Shown here: positions 52,253 to 61,408 of the stretch, piece after piece
Position numbering within the stretch: position 1 is the stretch's first letter
Layout of the letters: the number at the start of each line of letters is the position of its first letter
Assembly: GCA_964529305.1 (NCBI GenBank)
Contig: CAZGUX010000151.1
Location: 6,966 to 70,965, forward strand
Origin: CAZGUX01 sp964529305
GTDB lineage: Bacteria > Acidobacteriota > Terriglobia > Bryobacterales > Bryobacteraceae
Length of the DNA: 64,000 bases
Direction of reading: 5' to 3'
Program-made: the position numbers and the translations under genes
The notes under the pieces: model-generated
What the model was told of the DNA's origin: nothing
What the model saw: only the letters and a program-made list of their open reading frames with translations
Databases searched by the model: none

Positions 52253-54898
52253 ATGATCGGCCGGAGACTGGCGCATTACGAGATCGTCGAGAAACTTGGC
52301 GAGGGCGGCATGGGCGCGGTCTATAAGGCCCGCGACCATCACCTCGATCGCTTCGTCGCAATCAAGGTCCTGCCGCCAGCCAAGGTTAGCGACCCTGAGC
52401 GCAAGCGCCGCTTTGTGCAGGAGGCCAAGGCTGCCTCGGCGCTGAATCATCCGAATATCGTCCACATCTACGACATCGCCTCGGACAATGGCACCGACTA
52501 CATTGCGATGGAGTACGTCCCCGGAAGGACACTGGATGCGATCGTCCCGCGCCAGGGGATGCGGCTGAGCGAGGCGTTGCGCGTGGCGATTCAAGTGGCC
52601 GATGGCTTGGCCAAGGCGCACGGGGCCGGTATCACGCATCGCGACATGAAGCCGTCCAACGTCATGCTCGATGCTGACGGGAGGGTGAAGATTCTCGACT
52701 TCGGCCTGGCCAAACTGACCGACCGCGCCGAAACGAGCGAGCAAGACGTGACCGTCACTCAAGGCCAGCATACGGCCGAGGGGACAATCATGGGGACCGT
52801 GTCCTACATGTCGCCCGAGCAGGCGGAAGGCAAGCCGGTAGACGCGCGGTCGGACATTTTCTCGTTCGGGGCGGTTCTCTACGAGATGGTGACGGGGCGG
52901 CGGGCGTTCCATGGCGACACACCGATGTCGACGCTGGCGGCGGTGATCAACAAAGAGCCCCAACCGCTGGCCGAACTGTCACCCATCGCGCCGCGCGATC
53001 TGGAGAAAATCATCACGCGCTGCCTCCGCAAGGACCGGACGCGGCGCACTCAGAACATGGACGACGTGCGGCTGGCGCTGGAGGAGTTGCGGGAAGAGAC
53101 GGAGTCCGGCAAGCTCACTGCGGCGGCTTCGGTGGTTGCTTCCGCGCCACCGCGGCCGTGGCTGTGGATCACCCTGGCGGCGTGCGGATTTGCGTCGACG
53201 GCGGCCGCGGTCTGGCACATCAACCGCCCGGTTCCCCCGCAGCCGGAGTATTCGTTTCGCCAGTTGACTTACGACTCGGGCCTCACCACCACGCCCGCGA
53301 TTTCGCGGGATGGCAAGCTGGTCGTCTACGCCAGTGACCGTGCTTCGGGCTCGAATCTGGATCTGTTCGTCCAGCAGGTGGCAGGCGGCAAGCCAGTCCG
53401 GTTGACCGATCATGCCGCAGACGACGTTCTGCCGGCGTTTTCTCCGGACGGGACGCAGATCGTGTTCGAGTCGGCTCGGGACGGGAGTGGCCTCTACATC
53501 GTTTCCGCGCTGGGCGGCGACGCGAGGTTGGTGGCCAGGAACGGGAAGTTTCCTCACTTCTCGCCGGATGGAAAGACGATCGCGTTTCAGGTCGGAGCGT
53601 TCCTGCGCGAATCGAGCGTCTATCTGGCGCCTTCGGGTGGAGGTCCGCCGCGGAAGTTGGAAACGGACGTTCCCCATGCGGAGAGACCGGTCTGGTCCCC
53701 CGATGGGCAGTCGATTCTATTCGCAGGAGCAAAGGATGGGCGGCTGACGAATGATTGGTTCGTCGTACCGGTGAAAGGAGGACCCGCGACCGCAGTCCGC
53801 CTGCCCGAGCGGTTTCTTAGAGGCTATCCCGGCCAGTGGCTGGCGGATGGAAGGGTGATTTTTCAACCGCTCGCGTTCGACACTTCCAGCCAGAGAGTGT
53901 TGCTCGTATCGCTCGGGAAGGATCACCAATTTCTCTCCGCCGAAACGATCGCCGCTGGTACCGGGAGGATTCGAGGACTCTCGGCCGACACGCCGGGTGC
54001 TCGCTTCGTGACCGCGGAAGTGCAGACCAGCACGCAAATCTGGTCAGTGCCCATTGACGGGAATACGGGACGAGTGAAAGGCCCCATGGCGCCAGAGACG
54101 CAAGGGCCCGGCAATCAGACCTACCCAACCATTTCCGCCGACGGGCGGATTCTGGCCTACAATTCGAGGAAGTCCGGTGTCCCTGACGTGTACTTGCGGG
54201 ATCTGAGATCGGGCACCGAAAGAGCGCTTACCTCCTCTCCGGCTGGAACCGGACGTGGTGAACTGAGCCCCGATGGCAGCAAGGCCGCCTACGGCCGGCG
54301 GGGCAGCCTGTTCGCGATGCCCGCCAAGGGCGGCGTGGAGGAGAAGGTGTGCGACTCCTGCGTGATGACGGTTCTTGGCTGGACACTGGACAGCCGGCAG
54401 GTCGTCACCGGGCGCGGCCGGCCGATCGAGCTTATCCTGATCGACACACAGACGGGAAAGCAGACACCCTTGTTGCGTCATCCGTCTTTTGATCTGCATC
54501 GTGGACAGTTCTCACCCGACGGCCGGTGGCTCGCGTTCAATTCGAAGGGCGGGACACAATCGGCGATTCGCATCACCCCGTTTCGCGATGGCGCGGCCGC
54601 TCCGGAGAAGGAGTGGATTTCGGTGACCGAGGGGACGGGAGACGACGGCGGACCCACGTGGTCTCCCGATGGGAATCTGCTGTATTTCTACAGCGCGCGC
54701 GCCGGATTCCAGGACATCTGGGCGCAAAGGCTCGACCCTGCCACCAAGAGACCGGTTGGCGAGCCGTTCGTCGTGCTGGCGTTTCATAGCGCCCGCCGGC
54801 CGCTGAATCCTTCGCTGAGCAAAGCCGTGACCCGCGACCGGCTCTTCTGGTCCATGGAAGAGATTACCGGAAACATCTGGGTCGCCGAGAGGCAATAA
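52253..54898 (+). CDS. Membrane Ser/Thr protein kinase with PD40 beta-propeller
   Basis: 881 residues. The kinase domain spans about 8-270: P-loop GEGGMGAV (16-23), K38 in VAIKVL, HRDMKPSN at 129-136, DFG at 149-151 and APE-like SPEQAEGKPVDARSDIFSFG. One TM helix at about 302-320. The outer part carries at least seven PD40/TolB-type repeats (SPDGTQIVFESARDG, SPDGKTIAFQ, SPDGQSILFAGAKDG, SPDGRWLAFNSKGG, SPDGNLLYFYSARAG). A periplasmic propeller probably senses a ligand and controls the kinase. The ATG at 52253 (MIGRRLAHYEI) is the family-typical start. No obvious substrate gene is adjacent. Confidence 0.92.
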   Translation: MIGRRLAHYEIVEKLGEGGMGAVYKARDHHLDRFVAIKVLPPAKVSDPERKRRFVQEAKAASALNHPNIVHIYDIASDNGTDYIAMEYVPGRTLDAIVPRQGMRLSEALRVAIQVADGLAKAHGAGITHRDMKPSNVMLDADGRVKILDFGLAKLTDRAETSEQDVTVTQGQHTAEGTIMGTVSYMSPEQAEGKPVDARSDIFSFGAVLYEMVTGRRAFHGDTPMSTLAAVINKEPQPLAELSPIAPRDLEKIITRCLRKDRTRRTQNMDDVRLALEELREETESGKLTAAASVVASAPPRPWLWITLAACGFASTAAAVWHINRPVPPQPEYSFRQLTYDSGLTTTPAISRDGKLVVYASDRASGSNLDLFVQQVAGGKPVRLTDHAADDVLPAFSPDGTQIVFESARDGSGLYIVSALGGDARLVARNGKFPHFSPDGKTIAFQVGAFLRESSVYLAPSGGGPPRKLETDVPHAERPVWSPDGQSILFAGAKDGRLTNDWFVVPVKGGPATAVRLPERFLRGYPGQWLADGRVIFQPLAFDTSSQRVLLVSLGKDHQFLSAETIAAGTGRIRGLSADTPGARFVTAEVQTSTQIWSVPIDGNTGRVKGPMAPETQGPGNQTYPTISADGRILAYNSRKSGVPDVYLRDLRSGTERALTSSPAGTGRGELSPDGSKAAYGRRGSLFAMPAKGGVEEKVCDSCVMTVLGWTLDSRQVVTGRGRPIELILIDTQTGKQTPLLRHPSFDLHRGQFSPDGRWLAFNSKGGTQSAIRITPFRDGAAAPEKEWISVTEGTGDDGGPTWSPDGNLLYFYSARAGFQDIWAQRLDPATKRPVGEPFVVLAFHSARRPLNPSLSKAVTRDRLFWSMEEITGNIWVAERQ

Positions 54899-55503
54899 CT
54901 CGGACGATGAGCGGGGAACCGGGGGCATAAGTCTAGTGCGTGTCCCGATAAACCCGGGGGCGGCGTGCTGGTTCCTGGTCCGCCAGACGCGGCACTGCGC
55001 TACTGGGCGATGGCAAACAGGTGGCGGGATCGGCGAAGGCGCGGCATATCGACCGAGAAGGCGGACGTGGAGAGGATCACCTCCTCCGATCGAGTTCCGG
55101 GCCAGGAGTTCGCATTGCGTGCGGCCCGGCCCTTGATGACGTGATGTCACCGTCTCCCCGCGGCGGCCGTGGGCGACGCGGGGAACGACCCACTCGAGCC
55201 GATGCGCTGCGGGCAGACCCGATTGCCGGTTTCGGCGTCATTCACGGTGATTAATGCCGTTGTTGGTCGAGAGTTTGCTCTGTGCCGGCTTCCCTGCCGT
55301 GAAAATACGCTGCCGCACTTCTGGAAGCCGGGACTAAGGTTCTCCCAGGTTCCTGGCACGAGAAACCGACGGAGTTTCACCCTCCTCAACCTACTGAGGA
55401 GCCGCCAAATCCGACGCGCCGCTCTGAAGTTCTCGCATACTTCGGCCGATTGTAGAACCAGTCGGGAGCTCCGTACTAGAGCGGCGGTCCGGCGGTGCGC
55501 GAA
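54899..55503. other. 605-bp intergenic region with no recognised gene
   Basis: It holds small GC-rich hairpins (for example CTCCTCA/TGAGGAG near 55383) and no open frame with recognisable protein features. It probably contains the promoter of the cpaB operon. Confidence 0.5.
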
Positions 55504-56244
55504 ATGAAAAAGAATCTGGTTCCACTTCTGGGGATCGCCTTCGTGGTAGCCATCCTCGCGACCGGCGTGTTTTATGGCCTGTTCGTCTCGAAGATGCAGG
55601 ACGTGCGGCAGCAGGGAGATGGCGGTTCCGTGGTGGTGGCGGTGAAGGTTCTGCAGTCCGGCGCCAAGCTGCAGGCGGCGGACCTGAAGACCATTGCCTG
55701 GCCTGAAGCCGCTGCTCTGAAAGGGGCCGTTGGCAGTATCGAGGAAATGGAAGGGGCGACGCTGCTCCAGACGGTGCAGGAGAACCAACCGGTGTTGATT
55801 TCGATGGTCGCGACCGCGGCCGGACACGCGGGCGGCGGCGTCAAGGTGCCGTCGGGGATGAGAGCGGTTTCCACGCGAGTGCCGGATTCCGACGGCGTGG
55901 TGGACCTGCTCCAGGGCGGTCATCACGTGGACGTCCAGATTGTCTCGACGGGCAGCGCCGCGGCGGAGTTGCGGACGCTGCTGCAAAACGTGGAAGTCCT
56001 GCGCGTGGAAGCCTCGAAGGAACAGAGGGGCAGCCCCGTGGTCACGCTTCTGGTGACGCCGGAAGAAGCCGATGCCTTGACCCTGGCGGACGCCGCGGCG
56101 AAAGTGAGGCTGATCTTGCGCAATCCGCTGGATGCCGAGCAGAAGAATCTGCCGCGTATGACACTGCCTCCACTGTTCCAGAATGGCGTGGCGCCGCGCA
56201 AGCGGCCGGCGGTGGCCCCGGCACCCGCTGCCGCCAAGAAGTAG
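55504..56244 (+). CDS. cpaB: Flp pilus assembly protein CpaB
   Basis: About 246 residues. N-terminal TM helix (about 8-28), then an SAF domain: VVVAVKVLQSGAKLQAADLK, SIEEMEGATLLQTVQENQPV, and the RcpC/CpaB part with STRVPDSDGVVDLLQGGHHV and VVTLLVTPEEADALTLAD. It helps the Tad secretin assemble in the periplasm. The ATG at 55504 (MKKNLVPLL) fits best; a GTG three codons upstream is possible. It is first of three Tad genes. Confidence 0.88.
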   Translation: MKKNLVPLLGIAFVVAILATGVFYGLFVSKMQDVRQQGDGGSVVVAVKVLQSGAKLQAADLKTIAWPEAAALKGAVGSIEEMEGATLLQTVQENQPVLISMVATAAGHAGGGVKVPSGMRAVSTRVPDSDGVVDLLQGGHHVDVQIVSTGSAAAELRTLLQNVEVLRVEASKEQRGSPVVTLLVTPEEADALTLADAAAKVRLILRNPLDAEQKNLPRMTLPPLFQNGVAPRKRPAVAPAPAAAKK

Positions 56245-56262
56245 TCCCGAGCCGGATCCGCG

Positions 56263-57216
56263 ATGCTGCTGATCTCCATCGTCACCGTGTTCGCCGCCAC
56301 CTTTCTGTTGTCGGCGTTGGCGGTGGGGATTGCGTGGGCGTTCATTCAGCGGCCCAAGGATCAACAGGGATTGATCAACAGCGAGATCAGCCTGGAGTTT
56401 CCGGGCCTGCTCAAGGACGATAACCTCAGCTCGATCTCGATCTGGGCGAGAGTGCTGGAAAAGCTGGACGTCGCCGACCGGGCCAAGCGGAATATCCAGC
56501 AGGCGGGGCTCGACATCTCGGTGGGGCGTCTCACATCCATGATGATGTTGATCGCCGCGTTGACCCTGGCGGTAATGAACGGCCTCCGTTGGGCGACATT
56601 TCCCGTGGCATTTGTGCTGGCGTTGCTGGTCGGATTCCTGCCGTATGCCTGGTTGTTGCGAAAGCGCTCCAAACGCCTGGATCTGTTTGAGGAGCAGTTG
56701 CCGGATTCGCTCGATTTTCTCGCTCGGGCCCTTCGGGCGGGGCATCCGTTTTCGGCCGCGCTCGAACTTCTGGCGAACGAAAACCAGCAGCCGCTCTCCG
56801 CGGAAATGCGAATTGCCGCCGATGAGCGGCGCCTGGGCCGCAGTTGGGACGACGCTCTACGGAACCTCTCGCGCCGCGTCCCCCTGTTGAATGTACGGTT
56901 GTTCGCCGCCGCGGTACTGCTGCAGACGCGGACTGGCGGCAAACTCAGCGAAGTACTCGGTCAACTGGCTGAAACGATGCGCGAATCGGCTTCCCTGCGA
57001 GGCGAGGTGAAGGCGATTGCCGCTCATGGCCGCCTTACCGGCGTTGTGCTCACGGTCCTTCCGATCGCCATCGCCCTGATGATGACCTGGGTCAATCCAG
57101 ACTATATGCTGGTGCTGCTGAACTACGAATACGGCCGTCATTTGATCGCGTCGGCCGTGATCTGCCTGGTGCTGGCGCACATCATCATCCAGCGCATCGT
57201 GGATATCCGGCTATGA
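56263..57216 (+). CDS. tadB: Tad pilus inner-membrane protein TadB
   Basis: A 317-residue type II secretion F-domain protein with TM helices near the N-terminus, two in the middle (about 95-130) and two at the end. QLPDSLDFLARALRAGHPFS, LEVGR-like RRLGRSWDDALRNLSRRVPL and TRTGGKLSEVLGQLAETMRE are diagnostic. It starts 18 bp after cpaB and overlaps tadC by 4 bp. It works with an ATPase (TadA/CpaF) that is not in this window. Confidence 0.9.
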   Translation: MLLISIVTVFAATFLLSALAVGIAWAFIQRPKDQQGLINSEISLEFPGLLKDDNLSSISIWARVLEKLDVADRAKRNIQQAGLDISVGRLTSMMMLIAALTLAVMNGLRWATFPVAFVLALLVGFLPYAWLLRKRSKRLDLFEEQLPDSLDFLARALRAGHPFSAALELLANENQQPLSAEMRIAADERRLGRSWDDALRNLSRRVPLLNVRLFAAAVLLQTRTGGKLSEVLGQLAETMRESASLRGEVKAIAAHGRLTGVVLTVLPIAIALMMTWVNPDYMLVLLNYEYGRHLIASAVICLVLAHIIIQRIVDIRL

Positions 57217-58139
57217 CGTGGACCTTGCTGGCGGGGTATTTCGTCTTTGTGGCCGCGGCGGTGGCATTTGCCGGTTACGTTTATGTGACGCTGTCGCACT
57301 CGGCCGCCAACCAGGGAGAAACATCCGTGCTGGAGGGCTCCACCCTGGCGGGTTCGACCGCGGGCGGAACCGGATCCATCCTCACCGAGATTCTGCGGTC
57401 GGTGGGAGAGCGGGTCCCGGGCAACAAAGAAGGGTCCAGTCCCTTGCGGCGCCAACTGGCGGCGGCCGGGTACCGCTATCCCGATGCCGTGTCCATGTAC
57501 TACGGCATCAAGAATGCGTCTGCGTTTGTGCTGGGAGGCCTGTTGGGCTGGATCTCCTTTCTGAACCAGCGCGACATCCTGGTGGCGTTGGTGGCGGCGA
57601 TCGCCTCGGGGGGGTTTGCCCACATGCTGCCGGATCGCATCCTGCGGTCGATGGTCCGCTCGCGGATGGACCGGATTCGAGAGGCCATTCCCGTCGCCCT
57701 GGACTTGCTGGTGCTGAGCGTCGAAGCCGGCCAGTCGCTGAACCAGGCGATCGTCGACACCAGCGCCGAGTTGCGGGATGCCTATCCGGACCTGAGTGCC
57801 GAACTTGCCCAGGTTCACCTGGAACTGCGGGCCGGGCGCAGCCGGTACGATTCTCTCCACGAACTGGGCGAGCGCAACCCGGAACCGGAATTGCGTAAGC
57901 TGGCGAACGTCCTGATCGATGCCGACCGCTTCGGCACCAGCCTGGCTCCGGCGTTACGGACTCATGCGAAGTACCTGCGGCGGCGAACCCGGCAGCAGGC
58001 CCAGGGAGCCGCGCGGAAGGTCGCCGTCAAGCTGATCTTTCCGGTGTTCTTTCTGATCTTCCCCTCCGTCCTTCTGGTAACCCTAGGCCCGGCGGTGCTG
58101 AAGATGACGGAACAGTTCCGCAAGCTGATCGGGCCGTAA
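57213..58139 (+). CDS. tadC: Tad pilus inner-membrane protein TadC
   Basis: A 308-residue partner of TadB with the same F-domain: AIPVALDLLVLSVEAGQSLN, LAQVHLELRAGRSRYDSLHE and FGTSLAPALRTHAKYLRRRT, ending in a TM helix with FFLIFPSVLLVTLGPAVLKM. It completes the inner-membrane platform. Flp pilin, CpaC secretin, CpaE and CpaF genes are absent from the window, so the locus is split. Confidence 0.9.
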   Translation: MTWTLLAGYFVFVAAAVAFAGYVYVTLSHSAANQGETSVLEGSTLAGSTAGGTGSILTEILRSVGERVPGNKEGSSPLRRQLAAAGYRYPDAVSMYYGIKNASAFVLGGLLGWISFLNQRDILVALVAAIASGGFAHMLPDRILRSMVRSRMDRIREAIPVALDLLVLSVEAGQSLNQAIVDTSAELRDAYPDLSAELAQVHLELRAGRSRYDSLHELGERNPEPELRKLANVLIDADRFGTSLAPALRTHAKYLRRRTRQQAQGAARKVAVKLIFPVFFLIFPSVLLVTLGPAVLKMTEQFRKLIGP

Positions 58140-58217
58140 TCTCCCGCCCGCTTTTCCTACCCTCTCCCGGCAGTCTTTGGAAGAAACTACATTCTCGAAT
58201 CCCGTTTTGAATCACAA

Positions 58218-58234
58218 GTGTCCAAACCTGACAC
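58218..58234 (+). promoter_or_regulatory. Candidate activator (UAS) palindrome of the sigma-54 promoter
   Basis: GTGTC-caaacct-GACAC is an inverted repeat centred about 118 bp before the predicted start site, a usual distance for NtrC-type enhancer sites. One copy only; the activator is unknown. Confidence 0.4.
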
Positions 58235-58317
58235 ACTTCCGGCGCCGGGACGTTCCGTTTTTGCATGCTGTGTAGGCAGTTCCACAGGGGCCTTATTGCA
58301 AATAAAGAGTTTATGGT

Positions 58318-58334
58318 TTGGTACAAGGCTTGCA
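58318..58334 (+). promoter_or_regulatory. Sigma-54 type promoter
   Basis: TTGGTAC-aaggc-TTGCA: GG at 58320-58321 and GC at 58332-58333 are separated by exactly 10 bp, as required at -24/-12. The only deviation from YTGGCAC-N5-TTGCA is T for C. Start predicted near 58345. It is in a non-coding region and points away from tadC. Confidence 0.6.
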
Positions 58335-58344
58335 CAATAGGGGA

Positions 58345-58550
58345 ACGTGACTGAGATTCGCCAGGTTCGAGGACAGGCAATTGATCCCCTGATCGGCCCA
58401 CCCAACATCTGCTCACAACCCTTCGTCACGACTCCTGCTCTTACCAACTGAACCCACACAATTGCCGCCTCGAGCCTGAAGCAGGGCCTTGCTTGCACGC
58501 GCAGGGAGGGATAGGAACAGCACCTGAGTCCAGGTGCTGAGCCTGTTTTT
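58345..58550 (+). ncRNA. Candidate sigma-54-dependent small RNA
   Basis: The interval between the sigma-54 promoter and an intrinsic terminator is about 205 nt. No ORF with a credible start site is present; a 34-codon GTG frame from 58347 would begin at the 5' end with no leader. No known RNA family was recognised. Confidence 0.35.
58518..58550 (+). terminator. Intrinsic terminator of the sigma-54 transcript
   Basis: CAGCACCTG-agtc-CAGGTGCTG is a perfect 9-bp stem with a 4-nt loop; TTTTT follows 6 nt later. The delayed T-run is the only weakness. Confidence 0.6.
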
Positions 58551-58917
58551 AGGGGTACGAATTTTCTCTGCACCTCCGGCTCAAGGCACGGACGGAAGTG
58601 TCGAAGAGGTGGACATGAAGCCTCACGAGGTAGACATGGCGGAAGAATGCCAGAGTTTCCGGACCAGCCTGCTGCGGCTGATTGAAGCCCTTTCCGTAGA
58701 TGGCTGGCAGCCGATTGAGGGGTCCGCGTCCGATCCGGAGGAGGGCCGGCACCCACTCGCGGGTGAACCGAGCACGTCGTAAGCAACCTATCCGAGCGGG
58801 CTGCGTCTGGCGTTCAAGAGGGCAGAAGTACGCCGGTAATGAGCCGTTTGCCTGAATCGGCGACGACGGTCACGGTTTGGGAATAGCCCGTCCCCTGGCC
58901 CCCGGTCGCGGTGCGGA
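58551..58917. other. Intergenic stretch with one doubtful small frame
   Basis: From the ATG at 58615 a 55-codon plus-strand frame (MKPHEVDMAEECQSFRTSLL, then RLIEALSVDGWQP) ends at 58782. It is acidic and helix-prone in its middle, but has no good RBS or known relatives. It lies after the terminator, so any transcript would be separate. Confidence 0.3.
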
Positions 58918-60120
58918 TCAGGGGTGGCCTAACACCTCGCGCAGCCGCGACACAGCCCACGCGAGATCGTCCCGGCTGATTACGAGCGGCGGCGCCACCC
59001 GGATCACGTAATCGTGAGTCTCTTTGCACAGCACTCCGGCCTTCATCAGTCGCTCGCAATACGGACGCGCCGGGACCGTTAGCTCGATTCCCACCAGAAG
59101 GCCCTGGCCTCTGACCTCGCGGATCACGGGGCTCGCATGCCTCCGGAGTTCGTCGAGCAGCCAGGCGCCGAGATCGCGCGACCGTTCCACCAATCGCTCG
59201 TCTTCGATCACGCTCAGGGCGGCAAGCGCCGTGGCGCAAGCCAACGGGTTTCCCCCGTAGGTGCTTCCATGCGAACCCGGTGTGAACACGTCCATCACGC
59301 TCCGGTCCGAGACTATCGCCGAGACGGGATAGACGCCACCCGAAAGGGCCTTGCCGAGGATATAGATGTCCGGGCGGACGTCTTCGTGGTCGCAGCCGAA
59401 GAGCCGGCCGGTCCGGCCCAACCCGGTTTGGATCTCATCGGCCACCAACAGGACGTTGTGCCGGCGGCAGAGCGCGGCCGCCTCCCGCAGGAATCCAGAG
59501 GGCGGAATCCGAACGCCCGACTCGCATTGAATCGGCTCGAAGAGGAAGGCGCAGGTGTGGGGGGTGATCGCCCGTTCCAGGGCCGCGGCGTCGCCAAATG
59601 GAATGGTGACAAAGCCGGGCGCGAAGGGCCCAAATCCGTCGCGGTAGGAATCGTCCGAGGAGAACCCAACGATGGTGGTGGTCCGGCCATGGAAATTCCC
59701 GCCGCAGACCACGATTTCGGCCTGACCCTCGGGAATTCCCTTCCGCAGGTACCCCCAGCGGCGGGACGCCTTCAAAGCGGTCTCCACGGCCTCGGCGCCG
59801 GTGTTCATCGGAAGGACGGCGTCCTTCCCGCAGAGGTGCGCGAGCCGTTGACAGAACAGGGGAAGCAGTCCGTTGCGGAACGCACGCGAGGTCAGGGTGA
59901 CTTTTCCCGCCTGCTCGCAAAGCGCCGCGACGATGCGAGGGTGGCAATGCCCTTGATTGACGGCCGAATAGGCGCTGAGGCAATCCAGGTACCGGTTCCC
60001 CTCGTTGTCGAACATCCACACGCCCTCGGCACGTTCGATGACGACATCGAGAGGGTGGTAGTTGTGGGCGGAGTGTAGCTGCTCCAGTTGGCGCAAATCC
60101 TGTTCGACTGTCACGGACAT
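58918..60120 (-). CDS. rocD: Ornithine--oxo-acid aminotransferase
   Basis: A 400-residue class III aminotransferase. The PLP lysine is K257 in YILGKALSGGVYPVSAIV, a context specific for ornithine aminotransferase; FEPIQCESGVRIPPSGFL and VADEIQTGLGRTG (D228) complete the site. It moves the delta-amino group of ornithine to 2-oxoglutarate, giving glutamate semialdehyde. The ATG at 60120 (MSVTVEQDL) gives the normal family length. It is 65 bp after msrQ on the same strand. Confidence 0.92.
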   Translation of the reverse strand: MSVTVEQDLRQLEQLHSAHNYHPLDVVIERAEGVWMFDNEGNRYLDCLSAYSAVNQGHCHPRIVAALCEQAGKVTLTSRAFRNGLLPLFCQRLAHLCGKDAVLPMNTGAEAVETALKASRRWGYLRKGIPEGQAEIVVCGGNFHGRTTTIVGFSSDDSYRDGFGPFAPGFVTIPFGDAAALERAITPHTCAFLFEPIQCESGVRIPPSGFLREAAALCRRHNVLLVADEIQTGLGRTGRLFGCDHEDVRPDIYILGKALSGGVYPVSAIVSDRSVMDVFTPGSHGSTYGGNPLACATALAALSVIEDERLVERSRDLGAWLLDELRRHASPVIREVRGQGLLVGIELTVPARPYCERLMKAGVLCKETHDYVIRVAPPLVISRDDLAWAVSRLREVLGHP

Positions 60121-60185
60121 GTAAGAACTGAGTATCGCCCAAATGTGGCCCGCGGAGCCACTCCGCCACGGGTTACCGCGAAGGA

Positions 60186-60809
60186 TCAGGCGGGACGAGC
60201 GACCCGGGCTCCGGCCGTTTTTCCTGGCTTTTGCGTAACGAACAGAACCAACCGTACCGACAACAGCAGTGCGAGCACGCCCGCATAGATCAGGGGAGTC
60301 AGGGTCGCCGCCTTCCCCTGCCATACATAATGCGTGATGGCCGCCAGCGCGCTCACGTACACCAGCCGATGGAGCCGCTGCCAACGCTTTCCGCCCATGC
60401 GCCGGATTGCGGAGTCGGTGGACGTCAACGCCAAGGGAGCCATCAGAAGGAGGGCCGCCGCCCCGGCGATGAAGAAGCGGCGAAACGTCAGGTCTTCGGT
60501 GATCACGTGGAGGTTCCACTGCGCGTCGACGCCAAAGTAATGAAGTCCGTGGAGCAGACCGTAGAAGAAGGTGAAGAGGCCCAGCATCCGGCGGAAACGG
60601 ATCAAAGGGCTGAGACCGGGAATCCGGCGCAGGGGCGTGATCGCCAGCGTGATCAGCAGCAACCGGAGGGTCCACCGGCCTGTGTATCGGGCCACAAACT
60701 CGATGGAGTTGATGCCCAACTCATGGTGCAGCCATTTCCACCCGAGCCACACCAGGGGTGAAAGACAGGCGGCAAAGACGATTCGCGGCAACCAGGGGCT
60801 TTTCCACAT
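60186..60809 (-). CDS. msrQ: Haem-binding sulfoxide reductase subunit MsrQ
   Basis: A 207-residue six-TM membrane protein of the YedZ/MsrQ family: GRWTLRLLLITLAITPLRRI, RRMLGLFTFFYGLLHGLHYF with haem-ligand His, TSTDSAIRRMGGKRWQRLHR and VYVSALAAITHYVWQGK. It passes electrons to the periplasmic methionine sulfoxide reductase MsrP, whose gene is usually adjacent but is not here. The ATG at 60809 starts 17 bp after the fumarase beta stop. Confidence 0.88.
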   Translation of the reverse strand: MWKSPWLPRIVFAACLSPLVWLGWKWLHHELGINSIEFVARYTGRWTLRLLLITLAITPLRRIPGLSPLIRFRRMLGLFTFFYGLLHGLHYFGVDAQWNLHVITEDLTFRRFFIAGAAALLLMAPLALTSTDSAIRRMGGKRWQRLHRLVYVSALAAITHYVWQGKAATLTPLIYAGVLALLLSVRLVLFVTQKPGKTAGARVARPA

Positions 60810-60826
60810 TCCACGTTTCTTTGGGG

Positions 60827-61408
60827 TTAGTCGAAGCGGAGGTTCCGGATCTTCTCGGCCGCCTCCGCCTGCACGCGCCGGTACAGGCTGTTGCCGTGCG
60901 AATCGATCGCGACAATGAGGGGACCGAACTCCTTGACGCGGAACTTCCAGAGGCACTCTGGCATCAGGTCTTCCCACCACACCTCCAGAATCTCCTCGAC
61001 CTGCAAGGTCTCGAGCGCGGCAGCGCCACCCACGATGGCCAGATAGACCCCACCCATGGTTTGCATTGCTTCCACACTGCCGTCGAGTAATCCTCCCTTC
61101 CCCACGATCGCCCGGACACCGTACTGCGCCATCAGAGGGGGCACAAAACGGTCCATGCGGGTGCTGGTGGTGGTGCCGATCGAGAGCTTCTCGTAAGTGC
61201 CATCCGGGCGCTTACGCACGCCGGGCGCGGTGTGCAGACAGACGGCGCCCGTCAGATCGGCGGGAGGAGGCACGTGGTGGTCGAAGATCCGGATCTGGGT
61301 CGCGTCCCGGATTCCGAAGATCACGCCGTCGAGCGTCACGGTATCTTCCAGCCGCAACTGGCGGACGCCGGCTTCGCCGAGAGGCGTCGTGAGTCTATAG
61401 TGGGCCAT
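60827..61408 (-). CDS. fumB: Class I fumarate hydratase, beta subunit
   Basis: A 193-residue C-terminal domain of two-subunit class I fumarase (or tartrate dehydratase): LHTAPGVRKRPDGTYEKLSI, GTTTSTRMDRFVPPLMAQYG, AIVGKGGLLDGSVEAMQTMG and GGAAALETLQVEEI. It forms the active site with the alpha subunit, whose gene it overlaps by 14 bp. Fumarate is preferred as substrate because of the neighbouring SdhA-like gene. Confidence 0.9.
   Translation of the reverse strand: MAHYRLTTPLGEAGVRQLRLEDTVTLDGVIFGIRDATQIRIFDHHVPPPADLTGAVCLHTAPGVRKRPDGTYEKLSIGTTTSTRMDRFVPPLMAQYGVRAIVGKGGLLDGSVEAMQTMGGVYLAIVGGAAALETLQVEEILEVWWEDLMPECLWKFRVKEFGPLIVAIDSHGNSLYRRVQAEAAEKIRNLRFD

Noticed and set aside
58340..58400. 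Possible tRNA (GGTTCGAGGAC resembles a T-loop)
   Set aside because: No acceptor stem, D-arm or anticodon arm can be paired around it.
58347..58451. 34-codon GTG frame inside the candidate sRNA
   Set aside because: It would start at the predicted 5' end with no leader and has no recognisable features; leaderless translation cannot be excluded.
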